Source: Evernia prunastri | Taxonomy: Eukaryota; Ascomycota; Lecanoromycetes; Lecanorales; Parmeliaceae | NCBI GenBank assembly: GCA_003184365.1 | Contig: NKYR01000150.1 | Coordinates: 17,224 to 81,223, forward strand | DNA length: 64,000 nt | Direction: 5' to 3' | Shown: positions 45,178 through 56,522 of the stretch, piece by piece | Layout of the letters: each line of letters opens with the position of its first letter | Position numbering within the stretch: the stretch's first letter is position 1 | Translations under genes and position numbers: made by a program | The notes under the pieces: generated by a model | Databases searched by the model: none | What the model was told of the DNA's origin: nothing | Seen by the model: the letters and a program-made list of their open reading frames with translations, nothing else

Positions 45178-46077
45178 CTACGCTACAGTCTCCAACCCCG
45201 CATCCTCCAGCAACCCTCTCAACTCCTCCCTCGGCGGCCCCGTCAAGAGCGCAAACGGCTTCCGCAACCCCCCCGTCCCCGTCCCCAGCAGCTCCAGCCC
45301 CGTCTTGATCGCCGAGGGATAGTTGTGCGACTCGAGGAACTTGCAGACGGGCCAGATCTTCGCCCAGAGCGCCCTGCCTTCCGCCAGATCGCCCCGGACC
45401 GCGAGGGCGTCCCACAGGCGCACGGAGAGCTCCGGGACGAGGTTCGCCGTGCCCCAGACGGAACCCCTGGCGCCCGCGGCGAGCGCGTAGAAGGTCAGCG
45501 TGTCCCAGCCGTTGAAGGCGGTGATGCGGTGGTGCAGGCCGAAGAGCAGCTCGGTGAAGCCCGGCGCGTCACCCGAGGTGTCCTTGAGGTACCGCACGCC
45601 CACGTCGGAGAGCGCGGCGATGTCCGGCGGGGAGAGCGTCAGGCCGCTGGCGGAGGGGATGTTGTAGTACATGATGGGCAGTTGCGACGCGTCGCGGATC
45701 GCGGCCATCAGCTCTCGCAGTTGCTCGAGGTTCACGGGGTCGTAGAAGGGCGGGACCACCATCAGGGCTGTGGCGGCGGCTGCGGCTGCGTGGGTCGCGA
45801 GGTCCACGCAATCTTTGGTGGACAGCGCGCCGATGCCGGCTACGACGGGGACGCGGCCGCGGGCGTGCTTGATGCATAACTCAAGCAGGTGTTTCCTTTC
45901 GTCGAGCGCCATTGCTGTGAATTCTCCCGTTGTTCCGCCCGGGACAAGACCGTGCACGCCGGCCGCTATTAGATGCTCGATGTGCGCTTGGAGTCTGTTT
46001 TCGTCCACTGTGTGACCGCCATCTGTGAAAGGAGTGATCAAAGCGACAAGAATGCCATGAAGATCTGGTGAGCTCAT
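45178..46077 (-). CDS. DapA/N-acetylneuraminate lyase superfamily aldolase or lyase
   Basis: An intact, intronless 299-residue TIM-barrel protein from ATG at 46077. It begins HGILVALITPFTDGG and carries the pyruvate-carboxylate site GTTGEF (near 48-53), the catalytic Tyr in IMYYNIPS and the Schiff-base Lys in RYLKDTSGD (near 165). All are the hallmarks of class I aldolases that act on 2-oxo acids. The substrate cannot be read from sequence; fungal members include 4-hydroxy-2-oxoglutarate aldolase and sugar-acid aldolases. No targeting signal is visible, so it is probably cytosolic. It is divergent from the FMN dehydrogenase with about 600 bases between starts, suggesting shared control. The coding sequence is notably GC-rich compared with its neighbours. 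Confidence 0.88.
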   Translation of the reverse strand: MSSPDLHGILVALITPFTDGGHTVDENRLQAHIEHLIAAGVHGLVPGGTTGEFTAMALDERKHLLELCIKHARGRVPVVAGIGALSTKDCVDLATHAAAAAATALMVVPPFYDPVNLEQLRELMAAIRDASQLPIMYYNIPSASGLTLSPPDIAALSDVGVRYLKDTSGDAPGFTELLFGLHHRITAFNGWDTLTFYALAAGARGSVWGTANLVPELSVRLWDALAVRGDLAEGRALWAKIWPVCKFLESHNYPSAIKTGLELLGTGTGGLRKPFALLTGPPREELRGLLEDAGLETVA

Positions 46078-46673
46078 CTCAAGGACAGCGATGTGTAGAT
46101 TGTCGTGAGCCCGTGCAGACTTGTTTTAGATTCAAAAGTTGGCTAGAGAGAGAGTGAGGAGCTGTCGTATGTTCATAAGCACAAGAGCAAGAGCTTGAAT
46201 AAATCACAAGCTCTCCTATCTGGTACCTCATTCCAGTATGCCTTTCCGTCTTGGTCCGCTTTCATGATCTTCAAGAAGCTGCGGAGAGTCTTTCCTGATT
46301 GGGCTTACCGAAATTCCGCTCCCGTCTTTGTGCGCTATCGTGATCAACTGATCATTGAGATGCTGCGGAGAGTCCTTCCTAATTGGGTTTCCGGTAATTC
46401 TTCCCAAACCTTCTATCTGCGTTTCCGCAACATGATGAGTAATCAAGATCAGCTTCCCATGAGCACTCTCAGTGCCCTTGTCAAAGAAAGCTGGTATTAC
46501 CCCACGCTGGGTGGGAACTGGTATCGATAAGAAGAAGGACCAGTTTCCGAGATTTGATATGTGGTGGATCTTATGCCGGTGGTTTTCGTCCGCAGCTTCA
46601 TCCTTCCTGCAAGCGTCTATTCGAATGGAATCTGAAGCTTTTACTTCATCTAAAGATATACATTGAGCTGGAT
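46078..46673. promoter_or_regulatory. Divergent promoter region with an 84-base tandem duplication
   Basis: This lies between the DapA-like gene (minus) and the FMN dehydrogenase (plus). A block starting gctgcggagagtcttt at 46,278 recurs 84 bases on (46,362) as gctgcggagagtcctt, with matching downstream words such as attgggcttaccg and attgggtttccgg. Read on the plus strand the repeat is a 28-residue unit (LRRVFPDWAYRNS / LRRVLPNWVSGNS). No gene with a sound start surrounds it, so I regard it as non-coding repeat DNA or a relic. Confidence 0.5.
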
Positions 46674-48221
46674 ATGGCAAACCGCGCAGCAAGCCTCGAT
46701 CCTCATGTCTTTTCCATCCGCGACTTGAGAACAGAAGGGAGTAACCGTCTTCCCCCAGAGTACCGAGGTCAACAGCTCTCATCTATGGCTCCACAAACAC
46801 TGCGATTGACAAAACGGCAGATTACTACAATGGAGGAGCAATGGATATGGTAACGTAAGCACTTCGAGCATATAAGACTTGTTTTCTCAACTTAATCGAA
46901 GCTGCAAGGCTGCGAGAAAACGAAGAATCATTCAACCGATACAAAATTCGGCCGAGGGTACTCCGCAACGTGTCTGCAATCGACACCTCAACCGCGGTAT
47001 TCGGATATAAGGTGGTGATGCAGCAATGAGTGTAGACGCAATGGAGGTTGATGAATGTCGCAGGCAGCATTCCCATGCGGTTTCAGTCCATCCGCTATGC
47101 ACAAGCTCGCGCATCCGGATGGTGAATTGGCAACCTCTCGAGCTGCTTCGAATTTAAAGGTTCCCATGGCTCTATCCTCTTATGCGACGACCTCCTTGGA
47201 GGACGTAAAGGCACAGGGCACAGATAATCCATACATGATACAGATGTGTATTGTTAAAGACCGAGAAATCACTCTGCAGTTGCTGAAAAGAGCCGAAAGT
47301 GAGCAAATCCCTTGCTGCAGATTCAGTACCCCAGTCTCACGGGCGGCTTCAGCTGCCGTTGTATGGTACTAAAAAGTCTCTATAGGCGTCGGATACAAAG
47401 CCTTGTTTTTGTCGGTTGACGTTCCTGTTCTGGGTCGAAGGCTCGGAGAGATGCAGAACGAATTCAGACTACCTACCAATCTTGCCTTCCCCAATATAGT
47501 ATCCACGGGGCGTGACGAGTTTGGAACAGGAGAAGGACCAATGGCCTTTGACGATACACTGGAATGGGCAGAGATCGTACCTTGGCTGCGAGCGCACACC
47601 AATATGGAGATATGGCTGAAGGGCATCACGTCCCCAGAAGACGTCGAAAAAGCAGTGACTTTTGGTGTCGACGGAATCATCATCTCCAACCATGGCGGTC
47701 GACAGCTAGACGGAATGCCGGCCACACTTGACGCTCTTCGGCAATGTGCTCCTATCGCTAAAGGACGGATTTCAATATCAATGGATGGTGGGATTCGGCG
47801 TGGATCCGACATTTTCAAAGCGCTGGCGCTAGGGGCTCAGTTTTGCTTTGTCGGTCGGATCCCAATCTGGGGCCTTGCTGTCAGTACCGTCTTTCACGAG
47901 GTGTCTCTCACATCGGCGGACTCGACTAATCTGAGTATAGTATAAAGGCCAAGCTGGTGTTGAGTTGGGAATGAAGATTCTGCAGAGCGAATTTCAGGTA
48001 ACCATGGCTTTAGCCGGGTTAGTTGCCCTCACCCTTGATTCTGTTGATCATGGTCTTCTATCCTCCTGAGTGCACGCCTCCCGTTGGAGAAATTGGCTGG
48101 CATGGATATATATCTTTTGTGAACATTCGCGCTGACGTCTAATAGATGTCGTTCCGTCAAGGAGATTACTCTGAACCATCTAAGCTTCCTCGATGCCAAT
48201 GGTTTGTTGGCAAAGCTTTGA
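46674..48221 (+). CDS. FMN-dependent 2-hydroxyacid dehydrogenase/oxidase
   Basis: Seven exons (46674-46767, 46821-46854, 46909-47011, 47064-47298, 47386-47879, 47941-48017, 48146-48221) join to 370 residues, the family's usual size. The 34-base exon 2 restores DYYNGGAMDMV, and exon 3 gives TLRENEESFNRYKIRPRVLR. Later blocks are GFSPSAMHKLAHPDGE, LSSYATTSLEDV, the FMN-contacting Lys in IWLKGITSPEDV, the catalytic His/Arg in ISNHGGRQLDG, DGGIRRGSDI and FVGRIPIWGLA. Enzymes with this fold oxidise L-lactate, glycolate, mandelate and similar acids, passing electrons to oxygen or a carrier. No cytochrome b5 domain and no mitochondrial presequence are seen, so an oxidase type is likely. The C-terminal tripeptide AKL is a PTS1-like signal, suggesting peroxisomes. 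Confidence 0.88.
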
Positions 48222-48300
48222 TCAGACTTGGAATTTTGCACTCTTGCTCAACAGAACTTGGCGCATATAATGATGGTTCGCAAGTGATGAATTTTCAAGG

Positions 48301-50677
48301 TCAATAGAGCATTGGCCAATACTTCTTCTCCCGTAAGACGTGAACCCACGTGCAATGTGAATCGGCTTTTTTTCGTGATCTGTTCCTGCTGCCGTCGTCG
48401 CCCTTGTCTGCATCATGAAGGGCTACGGCAGCATCTCGCCTGCGCCAGACCTCACGCATGACTTCTACACACGATCGAAATGGGGCTGTTGGCGAGTTCT
48501 TCAATCTTCCTTCCAGCCAAGTAATGATCCAGTATTGATTAGCGCTGTTCATCGCCTCGCAGCCGGCCACGAAAGCTGGCCAAGGCGTGCCTGATGTACC
48601 AGATCTGTAATTCGGATTCTGCGCTATACCGCGATCAAAAGCTTTTAAGGCGTCAACCACTTCGTTGACGTAGACTTGTAATATCCAAGGGTGTACATCA
48701 CGAACGCGACGGTAGAAGAAGATAACCAAGGCTGAATTGAGGGCTCGAAGCATGGCTTCGCTCGCAGATTCTAACTTTTGTATGCCGGATTCGCCGGTCG
48801 CGTTATTGTGTGGGTCGCTTGGATGAAGGTCGGCTGTCTTCGAGGACAATGAGCAGATCATAGACTCTAGACGAGCGCTTTTGCTTCGCAAAGATGCATG
48901 GAATGAATAAGGCACTTCACCTTTACATGCATTCATAACCTCTATGACGTTCGCAAGCCGGGTAGTTTGCGATACGAAGCTAAGCCAAGTCTCCGGAATC
49001 GAATATATCTGTAGATACAAGGTCTCAGACCAATGCCGCATGTCCTGTAGGTGAATGTCACGGATGCCGACTTCTTGCTCTTTTTGCTCCTCAAGATCAG
49101 GCTCACTGTCCGTCTCGTGCGTCTCGACGTCCAGGAAATCGTCTAGGTGGCCAAGACTAGTAGCTGGAATCTCCAGATCTCCATTGGACGATCCTCCACG
49201 AGAATGTTCCACCCGTGAGAGGAGTGCAGAATTGGCGTAGTCATGTATTGTGAAGGTGCTTTCGCCAACAATGCGCAACCATGTGTAGACGTGATGGAGA
49301 AGACGTGCTCGTCGTGATAGAGACCTTTTGGCTAGTCCGCGAAGCCGCAAAAGGCGCTCGGCATCGATGAGATAGCAGCGAGCATCGTGTTGATTCCCTC
49401 GTAGCGTCTATTACTATCAGACTGATTGCATCTCAGTGACTGAGAAGTGACTATACCGCTAGAGCTGTCAGGGTATTGATCGCCATGACCTGATCTTTGT
49501 ATCTTGCTTTCTGGATTCCACGGGTCTCCGTCCTAAGCGACTCTTGCAGATGTCTCTTGGCTCTCATGCTCGCATGTCCAAAAATGTCCTGGCACGTGGC
49601 AATATCCAAACCAGGCAAAGCGAGTTGCGTCTCCGCAATCGCAAAGGCGGAACAAGCAAGCGCTCCGAAGAGATTTGCTTTATTAGCATGCTTCACGTCT
49701 GGTAGTCGGAGAAAAGTCATATCGGCCAAGGTTTGAACTGCTGAATAGAAGTTCATGATTTCCCATGGAGACTTGGAAGTCGTTGGAAGCGGCGAATAGG
49801 TTGGTATTACAATGTCTCTGAAGTATCTCAGGAGAGCCTGACCGTGTGACAGGACCTCTGTGTCTGTCATCTCTGTGGAAGCGGAAGGAGGAGCGATATT
49901 TCCCTCTCCAGGGTCAACAGACTCAGTTGCGCCAAACCTGGTGAAGCCGCCTGAAGAGTCGCTATATGGGACATCGCTTGGCTGATTGGCAACACGAGCG
50001 AGCCCTGACAAAGGGTCTTGATCGATCTGCTCGTCATGGGAGGGGCTACTGAAGTCAAAGCCTGTATCGAATAGATCATTCCATCCCAGAATATCCCCAA
50101 AGTCCAGAATTGGATCAAGGTCTGAGATAGTCCCAGCTGTGAAGTCAGTCTGAGGATCGACCTCAAGTCTATCTACAGACTTTACTGGCTCATCCAGAGG
50201 TGGTGAATCAGACAAGCTGAACACACTGAATGGTCCTACATCAACAGATCCATTGCGGAGGCTGCGCGAATCCTTGGACCGAGCATTCACCTCTGTCAAT
50301 GATGCATCAACCGATCCTGATGCAAGCCCTGCAGCCAATCTTGAACTCATCGTCTGTCTAGAGCTCTCTAAATTGACAGCCAGCCTTAGTATCATACCTT
50401 CCGGCTGTGAGGGGCTCATACCTGTGTAGAGATGTCTTCGAGCTGTCTCCACTACGTCATCTTGTTGCTCCTCCATTCGTTTCCGAGGAGCCAAAGCCCA
50501 TCGGATACCGGATGTAAAGCCTTCAAATCTCACATGAGCTGTACGGCATGCCTGGCAGTGCGGTTGTGTTTGATCGCACTTTATGTGGCGGCGACGGCAG
50601 TTTGAACAACCTCCAAGAACATGGGTGCGTTTGACAACTTGAGATTCCTTTCTGATCCTACCGCTATCAGGTGGCAT
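48301..50677 (-). CDS. Zn(II)2Cys6 transcription factor with an atypical sixth zinc ligand
   Basis: Exons 50677-49457 and 49407-48301 give 775 residues. The zinc cluster is GGCSNCRRRHIKCDQTQPHC, then QACRTAHVRFEGF. Five ligands have standard spacing, but the position of the sixth (six residues after the fifth) is Phe, coded TTT where TGT would give Cys. An acidic, Ser/Asp-rich middle (LDPILDFGDILGWNDLFDTG) follows. Then comes a helical regulatory region (YFRDIVIPTYSPLPTTSKSP, LFGALACSAFAIAETQL) as in the fungal_trans_2 type, where ARG81-like regulators belong. The C-terminal half has EAMNSANQYWIITWLEGR. It lies between the FMN dehydrogenase and the FAD oxidoreductase and could regulate them; that is inference from position. 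Confidence 0.82.
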
Positions 50678-51579
50678 TTTAGATGTAGATGTTTCGAGGC
50701 GAAGCGTTGGATAAATAGGTAATTGAGAAGTGATAAGGTAAGCATAATATATTCGATTACCAAGTATCTTTCACTCGAGCACGAGTTACTACCTACCATA
50801 GAGCTTTACTACCCATAGATTGGGTTCGTCTCTGGAGAGTAGAGTCGGAAGTCCAGCGAGCTTCAATCACGAAGGTACAACTACTTTACCACGCACCAAA
50901 TTGGGGCAGAGGAGAAGCACGTGACTGAAACCCCGCACAGACACGTGTTTTAGTGTGAGACGGTTTCCGTTTTCTAGAATTCCAATGTTGCGATGTTATA
51001 ATTGGTGCATCTCTCATACTTGATTACTCAGAAGAAAGTTGGAGCACTATGATTGATTGCTACGAGTAGCACACTGCGCCGGGGAAAGAGCCGCCCGGCA
51101 GTAGGCTTCGGCCGCGCCCTTAGTGGGAAGCGCCCACAATATCGAAGGATTCTCGCCGGTGCCGGCACTGGGAAATCGTTCTCGGTTGGGAACGAGTATT
51201 TGCCCTGGAGCTCCCGTGATGGAGTGGCAATTAGCACTGCCCTAGGCGTGGGCCCTATACTGGAAAGGATGGATGACAGGGAATCTAAGAAGATTTTATC
51301 ATCAAGATCGCATTGAACAAGAGAGCATCTCAAACTTGAGAGGCTCAAAAAAACTCGTGACTGGGAGGGGAGGGGAGTTTTGGCTTTGGCGGCTTGAGTC
51401 AGAGCTGCCATTGTGGAGGATAAAAAGAAGGTGAGACAGGTGGTCGAGGATGCGCGGCTTCGATTCGAGCAGGAAGCGGCGAAACTGCTGGTCTAGGGGC
51501 TGCTTGACTGGTACATTGGCAGATGGTGGGGAAATTTTTTCACTGGAAGGCTTTCGTGGACAACATTGGCATATTGCGT
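50678..51579. other. Intergenic, no gene supported
   Basis: It holds the promoter of the regulator and the 3' flank of the FAD oxidoreductase. A 127-codon minus-strand frame (51028-51411) starts with ATG but has no family, signal peptide or conserved block that I can see, so I leave it out. Confidence 0.35.
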
Positions 51580-52898
51580 TCATAAGACCTTCCTCGGGTC
51601 AAGGCTACCAATATTCGCGCTCTTCGCTTTCCCATCAAATACAAACTCCGATATCAGCTTGCCAGTCCCCGGTCCATTCTGGATGCCCCAACAAGTGTGG
51701 CCCGCAGCCATGAGAAGGCCCTTTATACCAGTCTCGCCAATCAAAGGGCCACCACTTGCCGCCTGGACATTAGGCAGGTAGCAAGCCTGCCTGACGGTCA
51801 CGACACCATCTCGAAGCTCGTCGGATATGGAAGATACGTAGTCGATAATGTCCTGGCAGCGCGAGTCATCGGTCACCACGTCCGCGGTCGTCTTAGGTAA
51901 AGACACCATGGTATCTCCCTCGCCACATACATAAGCTTCATTATTTGCTCGAGCGTAGATTTCTGGCGTCACTTGCTTCGAGTGCGGCCGTTTCGATTTC
52001 TGAAAGGTGTCGGTTCGTCCGAAGTTGGGTGGCAGGCTGATTTCGGTGAACAGCGCGTATGCGGAAATAGGCTTCGAGGGTTGGATTGTGACGCTATGGG
52101 CTCGTAAGACCGATATTGGAGCTGGTGGATAAATGTTCCGCGTCCAAGGGCCGGCTGATATGATGACATCTGTGGCTGGGAGGGTGTGTGTTTCCAACGT
52201 GGCTTTGTCATTGTAGGTCACGGATTTGACCGTGCCATCACTTTTGTCGATACTTGTCACAGAGCCAAGAATGAACTCGGCACCGGCATCCTCGGCTAGC
52301 TGTGCCATAGCCGTTGTGAATTGATACGGATGAACTTGGGCTGTATTGTTCGGAGTTCCCATCTCGTAGTAGCTCCTTGCGCTGTCCGCCGCTACCCAGT
52401 CCAGATCCTTAGGTATCCCAGCCGCTGCCATTGTCCGGGACGCCTTGTCCTTGAGTTTTTGCAATGACACCGAGTCACCGTTGGTGGAGCTTCCTTTCTT
52501 CGCAGTTTCCTGTCCCAATGTTCGCCCCTTCGCTGTAAGCGACCCTGCATGTACCTTCCTGTATCCCCATCTTTCTTCCCCGCCGTGAGAAGCTGCCAGC
52601 TCTTCGTGTAGCCTGTAGCTCAGTGGGACAATGCTGCTCGGGTATGCCCATAGCGCCAGTAGTCCACCGGCCTTGCCGGATGCGCCTCCTGCGATCTTGG
52701 ATGCTTCGAGAAGTGTGACCTTGTGTTTTGATGGATCATAGGATGGATGACGGGTCAGAAAGTAAGCGGATGTACATCCTATGATGCCTCCGCCTGCAAG
52801 TTGATGCCAATATCAGTATCGATGCGACTTGATAGCGGCAACGTTGAGGGTGGCGAACCGATGATGACTATATTGCGCTTTTCAGATGTCTCCGTCAT
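51580..52898 (-). CDS. FAD-dependent oxidoreductase of the DAO family (TDA3-like)
   Basis: Exons 52898-52859 and 52793-51580, 417 residues. The intron splits the dinucleotide-binding glycine motif: NIVIIG | GGIIGCTSAYFL (GxGxxG). Next are TLLEASKIAGGASGKAGGLL, WAYPSSIVPLSYRLHEELAA and GGEERWGYRKVHAGS. Later blocks are DVIISAGPWTRNI and, at the C-terminus, GLLMAAGHTCWGIQNGPGTG with the second FAD contact. This arrangement is that of D-amino acid/sarcosine oxidase-like flavoproteins and especially of yeast Tda3, whose substrate is not settled. No signal peptide and no PTS1. Divergent from the CRT10-like gene. Confidence 0.87.
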
Positions 52899-53616
52899 GC
52901 TGATGCTGGAAGCCTTGGTAAGGATAGGTCTGAAGTACGCCAGTGTCGTGACAGCTAAGTTTTGTCTCGCAGGGAATTATATGGTAGGCATGACAATGGG
53001 AAATAGCAAAGGGGAATTTGGTTCCCGATCCAGGCATGGCAGTAGCGGTTTCCCGCCGGGTGGCTAGAGTAAAGTGAACTAGTCCGAGTGCTTGAACCGT
53101 CACTCCTGCCTGCCGGTAAATCTTATCAATTCATGGCATTAATACCTCATCCACAACGATTACATGGCTTTATATAAGAGCAGAGGTCAGGGCATGCTGA
53201 GATGGGCCACGAGAAGGAACCGTTTCCGTTAAGAGTACTACCTTGCTCACGTCAAGATGGCAAAGTCAGGGTGCGTATTCTCCCCTTACCGAAACTTTTA
53301 CCAGTATTAACGACAGTCTTTCAGTATCCTGAGTGAGTCTTGGACTACTACTATGAGCTTAGAGTCTACTTTCTTCTTCGAATTTGAGCCTATGTCCACG
53401 TCGTCTCCCGCTTCCAAGTGTATCATGCCTTGCAGCTTTCCACTTTTGTCCATTACTATCTGCTCGGCTTTGAGGTGTAGCTTAGTCTCCTTAATTTGCT
53501 CTTCTTCTTCAAAGTATTTGCTCAAAAAAAAATTCTTCGCGCCTTTTTATTCAATCTTGTGTACACAAGACTGACAAATAGTTAGCAAGGAGAATGTCGA
53601 GGCTCCACCAATCGCC
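52899..53616. other. Divergent intergenic region; 5' end of the CRT10-like gene may lie here
   Basis: No complete gene. A minus-strand frame at 53307-53525 reads EEEEQIKETKLHLKAEQIVM, Lys/Glu-rich but unsupported. CRT10 homologues usually have 20-30 residues before the block EAPIALFRNN, so an upstream short exon of the next gene could be inside this stretch. Confidence 0.35.
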
Positions 53617-56252
53617 ATGTTTCGCAACAACCTGGTGGGCTGAGTCTCTCGATCAACGACAGATTGGATGCTAATTCCGACTATCACTTAGACGGCATTC
53701 TCTCAGTATCGAAACTTTCTATTCGTTGCCTATGTGGATAAAATCTACGTCTATAGGCCCAGCTTCCCGGAACAAACCATTAGCGCTAGACCAGAGCTGA
53801 TCATCGAGCTCCCCAAAAGTAGGCCAGATCTTAGAGGATTTTTGGACGAAAGAATACCACATGCTGTTAACCACCTCATCGTCGGTGACATGGGTGATGA
53901 GGAAGTTGTTGTCGTCGCCTGCGACGATGGCGATGTTATCTCTTATACTGTGCGGTCCATATCTCTTGCAATCGACGAAGGGGTCGAGTCTGTCTTTGGA
54001 TTCGATACTCTTGAGGACCAAAAGCTGAGACACCACAATCAAAGCGGCTGGGCAAATTTCGTCCTTCCTGGACTCGATCCTCACAGGACTCAAGGCTTTC
54101 GGACTCTGGCCGCATGGTTCCATGAAAATGTCGGTGCCAGTGCATGGGGACTTGCAACGCATAAAGGCTCTAGGCTCCTGGCAGTCAGTTCGAATGCGAA
54201 GGAAATCAAAGTCTTTGCGCCTTCGCTAAGCCCAGATCGGAGTCAGGCTTTTGGTTCTGAAGATTCATCTCCGAGAACGCTGGAAAGGTATACGTCTTGG
54301 GACAGATGGGACTCATGCGCTTTCACAGATCGGTTCCTCGGTAGAAGAGTCACTCTTCGGGGTCATTCGGCAAACATACCAAATATCGCATTTTGCGATA
54401 ACAGTATAGATCCTGAGGGGAGATACTTGGCAAGCACTGACATCGACGGATACACAATTGCGTGGGATATAAGGAGCAGGTGCCAGTTCCTTCAGATTCT
54501 TGGGAATATTGGTCCTCGTAAGTCAAGCAATCTTTTTGCTCGTCGCACCTATGCTCTATGCTCATAAAATCAGATGCGCGAGGCTGGGCTGTTGCTTGCT
54601 TGGATCCCCGAAGCTCGAGGCTGAGGTACGTTGTTTAAACCGTGATATGAGCTATGGGACATATTTGAGAGCAGGGGAAATGCTGTTGCTTCGCTTGTTG
54701 CCCTTTAAATCTATTTTATCTTACTCTTGCTTTGGAAATCATGTCCTTCATCTTCATCCTTGTCACACCTGTGCTGGTTTCAATTTTTATGGTCATGATA
54801 TGGTACGGCCTATTCTCACTCGTCCTGCGCCTTTCTAATCAATGCTTTGGTACAGTATCACGAAGTTTGCTTCTTTATGGTATTCTAATCGCAAGACATT
54901 CCTCCGATACTATCATGTAAGATAAAATAGGCTTGTATCCTGGTCTGGCTCTCTGTGCTTGTGGCACGATACATGCTCTCTTGTTATAGCACTTTATTCT
55001 CCGGCTACGCTTTTACTTGGTTCTTGCGGCTTGGGACTTTGGGTTGAAACAAACATGCTGACTCTGAAGTCTTCATCAGCGAAGGACCTGTTGCAACATT
55101 CGGCTGTGCCTGCCGCCTAGATGAGAGTTGGAGGCACAGCCTAAACGAGAGTAGTGTTCTGATAGATAATACAGAAGCGGGGAAATCGGTCCACGATAAT
55201 TCGCAATGGCATCCTGGTTTCTCAGCCTTAGGCTCTGTGCCGGGAATGCTACATCCAGGAACATTGTCCCCTACACAGCAAACTGCGATACAGGCGACAG
55301 CGGCAACAACTCCTGACGAAGGCCCTGAGGATGATGATGAATCTGTAGAAGGGGAAGATTTTTTGGACGACGATGACGATGACTACGGTTCTGACGAAGA
55401 TGCTCTGAATGATGGTGAAGACCCCAATTTTACCGCCTTCGGAACATATCCTTCCAACCAAATGACTCCTACATTAGACGCTGCAGAAGTTGAGCACTCA
55501 TTGTTGGATGCAGATTCTCCATCAGAGGACGAGACTTTTGATCTTCCAGATCTTGAAGAGATACCTGTCGCAGACCAAATTGATCAGACGACCGAAGGTA
55601 ATGGATAGCTTCAGCAGAGTTAGATTTAGCGTGCTAATACATCTACGCAGCGGCCGACTTAAGAACCCTTTTTCCGGGACTTGAGAACGACATACGCGGG
55701 TTGTCGGACAACCCACACACCAAGACCCGCCCAAGCGTCAACGATCTACCCTTCAACATACTTCAAACGGATCAAAAAGACATCCACCTATTTCGAGACA
55801 TACGTTCAGATTTTTCTCACAGCATAGTGCTTTGCCAACAAGCATTGCATCAAAAAATGCCACCGGGCTTCAACTACCTGTCGCAAATAGAACGTCTCAA
55901 CATGATCGCACAGATCCCAGAGCTGGGCGTCGTCGTCATTGGAAATCAAGCTGGCCGTGTGGGCGTCTTGACAATCACGAGATGGGAGGCTCAGAAGCAA
56001 TCGGGATACAAGATTGAGTGTATTCTTCCTTTCAAATCTGAAGAGGAAAAGGGGCTGAGACCAAGGAGGTCGCTGATGGGAATGGCCGTTGGTCCAATTC
56101 AGGGCCAGCAAACAGCTTTGTCGGGAGGGAGTCCGAGGATGGGAGCGCAGACCCCAAGAAGATTTCGACTATTGATGACGTACTGTGACCATACCATCTT
56201 GAGCTATGAAATATCTCGTCCGGACGAAGAAGAGAACGTTCTTGTGGTATGA
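53617..56252 (+). CDS. CRT10: CRT10-like protein (beta-propeller type), 5' end uncertain
   Basis: I use ATG 53617 (MFRNNL), but the homologous block seems to begin a few residues earlier (NVEAPPIA), so an upstream exon may be missing. Exons: 53617-53634, 53707-54517, 54574-54625, 55080-55597, 55651-56252. Recognisable blocks are LFVAYVDKIYVYRPSFPEQT, AWGLATHKGSRLLAVSSNA, LRGHSANIPNIAFC, ARGWAVACLDPRS and near the C-terminus ERLNMIAQIPELGVVVIGNQ, MGMAVGPIQGQ and RLLMTYCDHTILSYEI. The long intron at 54626-55079 could hide another exon. An acidic stretch (EDDDESVEGEDFLDDDDDDY) sits in exon 4. Yeast Crt10 affects ribonucleotide reductase transcription and acts as an Rtt101 ubiquitin-ligase adaptor; the role here is by analogy. 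Confidence 0.72.
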
Positions 56253-56522
56253 GATGGGTAATGGGCGTTTCGATGGGAGTTTGTCTAGATGTAGCTCTGG
56301 GATTGACTGCAATGAAGAACGACTAACGGGCGATTGAAAGCTTCAAGGCGCTTGTAGATGGCGCATCGGCACTATTGGATTCTGGAGAAAGCGTTGGAAT
56401 TGACTTCACACATGGTCGCTAAGTCGGCTTTAGTGAAGACCCAGCTTAATGACAGCATCAAATGCCACATTACTATTAACTCGCTTCCTCGGACTCCTGA
56501 GACTGTCAAAAAACCACCTCAA

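Noticed and set aside
51028..51411. 127-codon minus-strand frame with ATG
   Set aside because: No recognised domain, signal peptide or splice context, and no sign of conservation available; left as intergenic.
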